Assembly (NCBI GenBank): GCA_945861125.1
Contig: CAMASZ010000007.1
Coordinates: 1 to 18,666 of the forward strand
DNA from: Rickettsia typhi
Lineage (GTDB): Bacteria > Pseudomonadota > Alphaproteobacteria > Rickettsiales > UBA1997
Length of the DNA: 18,666 nucleotides
Direction: 5' to 3'
The notes beneath the pieces are model-generated. The model was given only the letters and a program-made list of their open reading frames with translations. It ran no database searches and was not told where the DNA came from. The position numbers and the translations under genes are program-made. How positions within the stretch are numbered: position 1 is the first letter of the stretch; each line of letters starts with the position of its first letter. Shown here piece after piece: positions 17,647-18,666 of the stretch.

Positions 17647-18084
17647 TTATTCAGTTACTTCTAAGCCCATTGACAAGGCGGTTCCAGCAACCATTTTCAT
17701 GCAAGATTCTAAGCTAGTTGCGTTCATGTCGGACATTTTCTTTTTTGCAACATTTGCAATTTGCGCTTTATTTATTTTTCCTACAATGTCTTTTCCTGGT
17801 GCGTTTGAACCTTTAGCCAGTTTTATTTCTTTGGCAATTAAATATGAGACAGGAGGACTTTTGGTTATAAAAGTAAAAGTTTTATCTTTGAAAGCTGTTA
17901 TTGTAACAGGAATTGGAGTTCCTTGTTCAAATTCGAGTTTTAGTGCGTTAAATTGTTTGCAAAACTCCATTATGTTCAAACCTTTTTGTCCTAAAGCTGG
18001 ACCAATTGGAGGTGATGGATTTGCTTTTCCAAGCGGGACTTGCAGTTTTATAAGACCGATGATTTCTTTTGTATTTTTTGACAT
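17647..18084 (-). CDS. rplK: Large-subunit ribosomal protein L11
   Basis: A 145-residue L11 that binds the GTPase-associated region of 23S rRNA and takes part in factor binding and the stringent response. The N-terminal domain shows [20 protein letters not shown] followed by [15 protein letters not shown], with the Pro-rich thiostrepton-site helix intact. The C-terminal RNA-binding domain has TFKDKTF-like residues ([15 protein letters not shown]), [12 protein letters not shown] and the closing [12 protein letters not shown]. Length is normal. It is separated from nusG by 132 bp that contain a terminator-like hairpin, so rplK may have its own promoter in that gap. Confidence 0.98.
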   Translation of the reverse strand: MSKNTKEIIGLIKLQVPLGKANPSPPIGPALGQKGLNIMEFCKQFNALKLEFEQGTPIPVTITAFKDKTFTFITKSPPVSYLIAKEIKLAKGSNAPGKDIVGKINKAQIANVAKKKMSDMNATSLESCMKMVAGTALSMGLEVTE

Positions 18085-18106
18085 TTTTTTAGATAAACTT
18101 CGTTAA

Positions 18107-18131
18107 AAAACACCCTATTTAAGCAGTGTTT
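18107..18131 (-). terminator. Terminator- or attenuator-like hairpin between nusG and rplK
   Basis: On the minus strand AAACAC (18131-18126), a 12-nt loop and GTGTTT (18113-18108) are followed by further T's, giving a run of six T's in all. The stem has 6 bp, two of them G-C, so it is weak. It lies 23 bp before the rplK ATG and 86 bp after the nusG stop. Partial termination or attenuation before the ribosomal protein operon is possible. Confidence 0.35.
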
Positions 18132-18216
18132 AAAAAATTATTTTAAAAGCTCTTCACAAATTGCGAGGGGATAATTTTAATGTTGATATTTAATTATGCA
18201 ACATTTTTTATTTAAA

Positions 18217-18666
18217 TTAAGAAACTTTTTCTACTTGATTAATATCAAGTTCAACAGATGTTGCTCTTCCAAAAATTAAAACTGATATTTTTAATTTTTG
18301 TTTTTCAGAATCAAATTCCTCTACAATTCCTGAAAAAGATTCAAAAGGGCCCTCAGTTATCGTAACTGTTTCGCCAATATCAAATGAAGCATTTTTGCTT
18401 TCTGAAATTTGTTCTGATGATAATTTTAGGATTTCATTTATTTTTTCCTCTGATACTGGTTGAGGCTTGTTTTTTGCACCAAGAAAGCCAGTTACTTTAG
18501 GGATTGAATTAATTTGATTATATACTTCACCATTGATATTGGCGCAAACAAAAACATAGCCTGGAAATATTTTTTGCATTTCCTGAACTTTTTGACCTTT
18601 TTTTATTTTGATTATGGGTTTTGTAGGGGCCATAACCTCGGTTACATTATTGCCTAGAACACCTCG
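18217..18666 (-). CDS. nusG: Transcription termination/antitermination protein NusG, C-terminal part
   Basis: The frame stays open to the right edge, reading RGVLGNNVTEV directly before the first visible Met at 18633. That Met is internal: the position matches the NusG linker EVMAPTKPIIKIKKGQKV, so about 30 N-terminal residues lie outside the window. Visible features are the RNA-polymerase-binding NGN domain with KIFPGYVFV and KVTGFLG, and the C-terminal KOW domain with DIGETVTITEGPFESFSG and the closing VELDINQVEKV. NusG binds RNA polymerase, suppresses pausing, and links it to Rho or ribosomal protein S10. Its place at the head of rplK-rplA is the standard order. The stop is TAA. Confidence 0.95.
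   Translation of the reverse strand, partial: RGVLGNNVTEVMAPTKPIIKIKKGQKVQEMQKIFPGYVFVCANINGEVYNQINSIPKVTGFLGAKNKPQPVSEEKINEILKLSSEQISESKNASFDIGETVTITEGPFESFSGIVEEFDSEKQKLKISVLIFGRATSVELDINQVEKVS

Noticed and set aside
18180..18204. ATGTTG/CAACAT hairpin followed by T's on the plus strand
   Set aside because: The T-tract faces the plus strand, where no gene precedes it. As a nusG terminator on the minus strand it has no T-tract and only two G-C pairs.

Overview
The window is strongly AT-rich and its proteins look alphaproteobacterial, most likely from a Rickettsiales-like intracellular or host-associated lineage. The evidence is the typical alphaproteobacterial PDH E2, RpoB, RpoC and RlmN sequences, the low G+C, A-rich leaders that mostly lack a Shine-Dalgarno sequence, and stop codons that are all TAA or TAG. 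This placement is inferred from sequence character only. No database search was possible.

Layout. At 1-395 (+) is the C-terminal part of the 23S rRNA/tRNA methyltransferase RlmN, cut by the window edge. At 475-1422 (+) is a protein with a type IV prepilin-like N-terminus followed by a concanavalin/LamG-like domain. It converges on dnaJ (1419-2549, -), and the two genes share a TTAA stop. A divergent AT-rich spacer separates dnaJ from a zinc-independent quinone oxidoreductase (2737-3705, +). That gene converges on a minus-strand group: a YdiY/DUF481-like outer-membrane protein (3726-4508), a small single-pass membrane protein (4547-4822) and the pyruvate dehydrogenase E2 subunit (4975-6261). 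The spacer at 4823-4974 has a richer base composition, nested inverted repeats and a possible remnant of a secreted peptide. A 314-bp noncoding stretch (6262-6575) follows.

From 6576 to the right edge, everything on the minus strand belongs to the conserved transcription/translation cluster. Read in the direction of transcription it is nusG (cut by the right edge), rplK, rplA, rplJ, rplL, rpoB, rpoC. A yejE-type ABC transporter permease is attached 2 bp behind rpoC and begins with GTG. The cluster supplies an elongation/antitermination factor, the L11, L1, L10 and L7/L12 proteins of the large ribosomal subunit, and the two largest RNA polymerase subunits. The permease is functionally unrelated and has no partner subunits in the window.

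Most of the window is ordinary housekeeping sequence and I see no convincing new multi-gene system. The points worth a second look are the prepilin/LamG protein, the shared stop and symmetric hairpin with dnaJ, the 4823-4974 spacer, the orphan yejE behind rpoC, and the hairpin that may split nusG from rplK.
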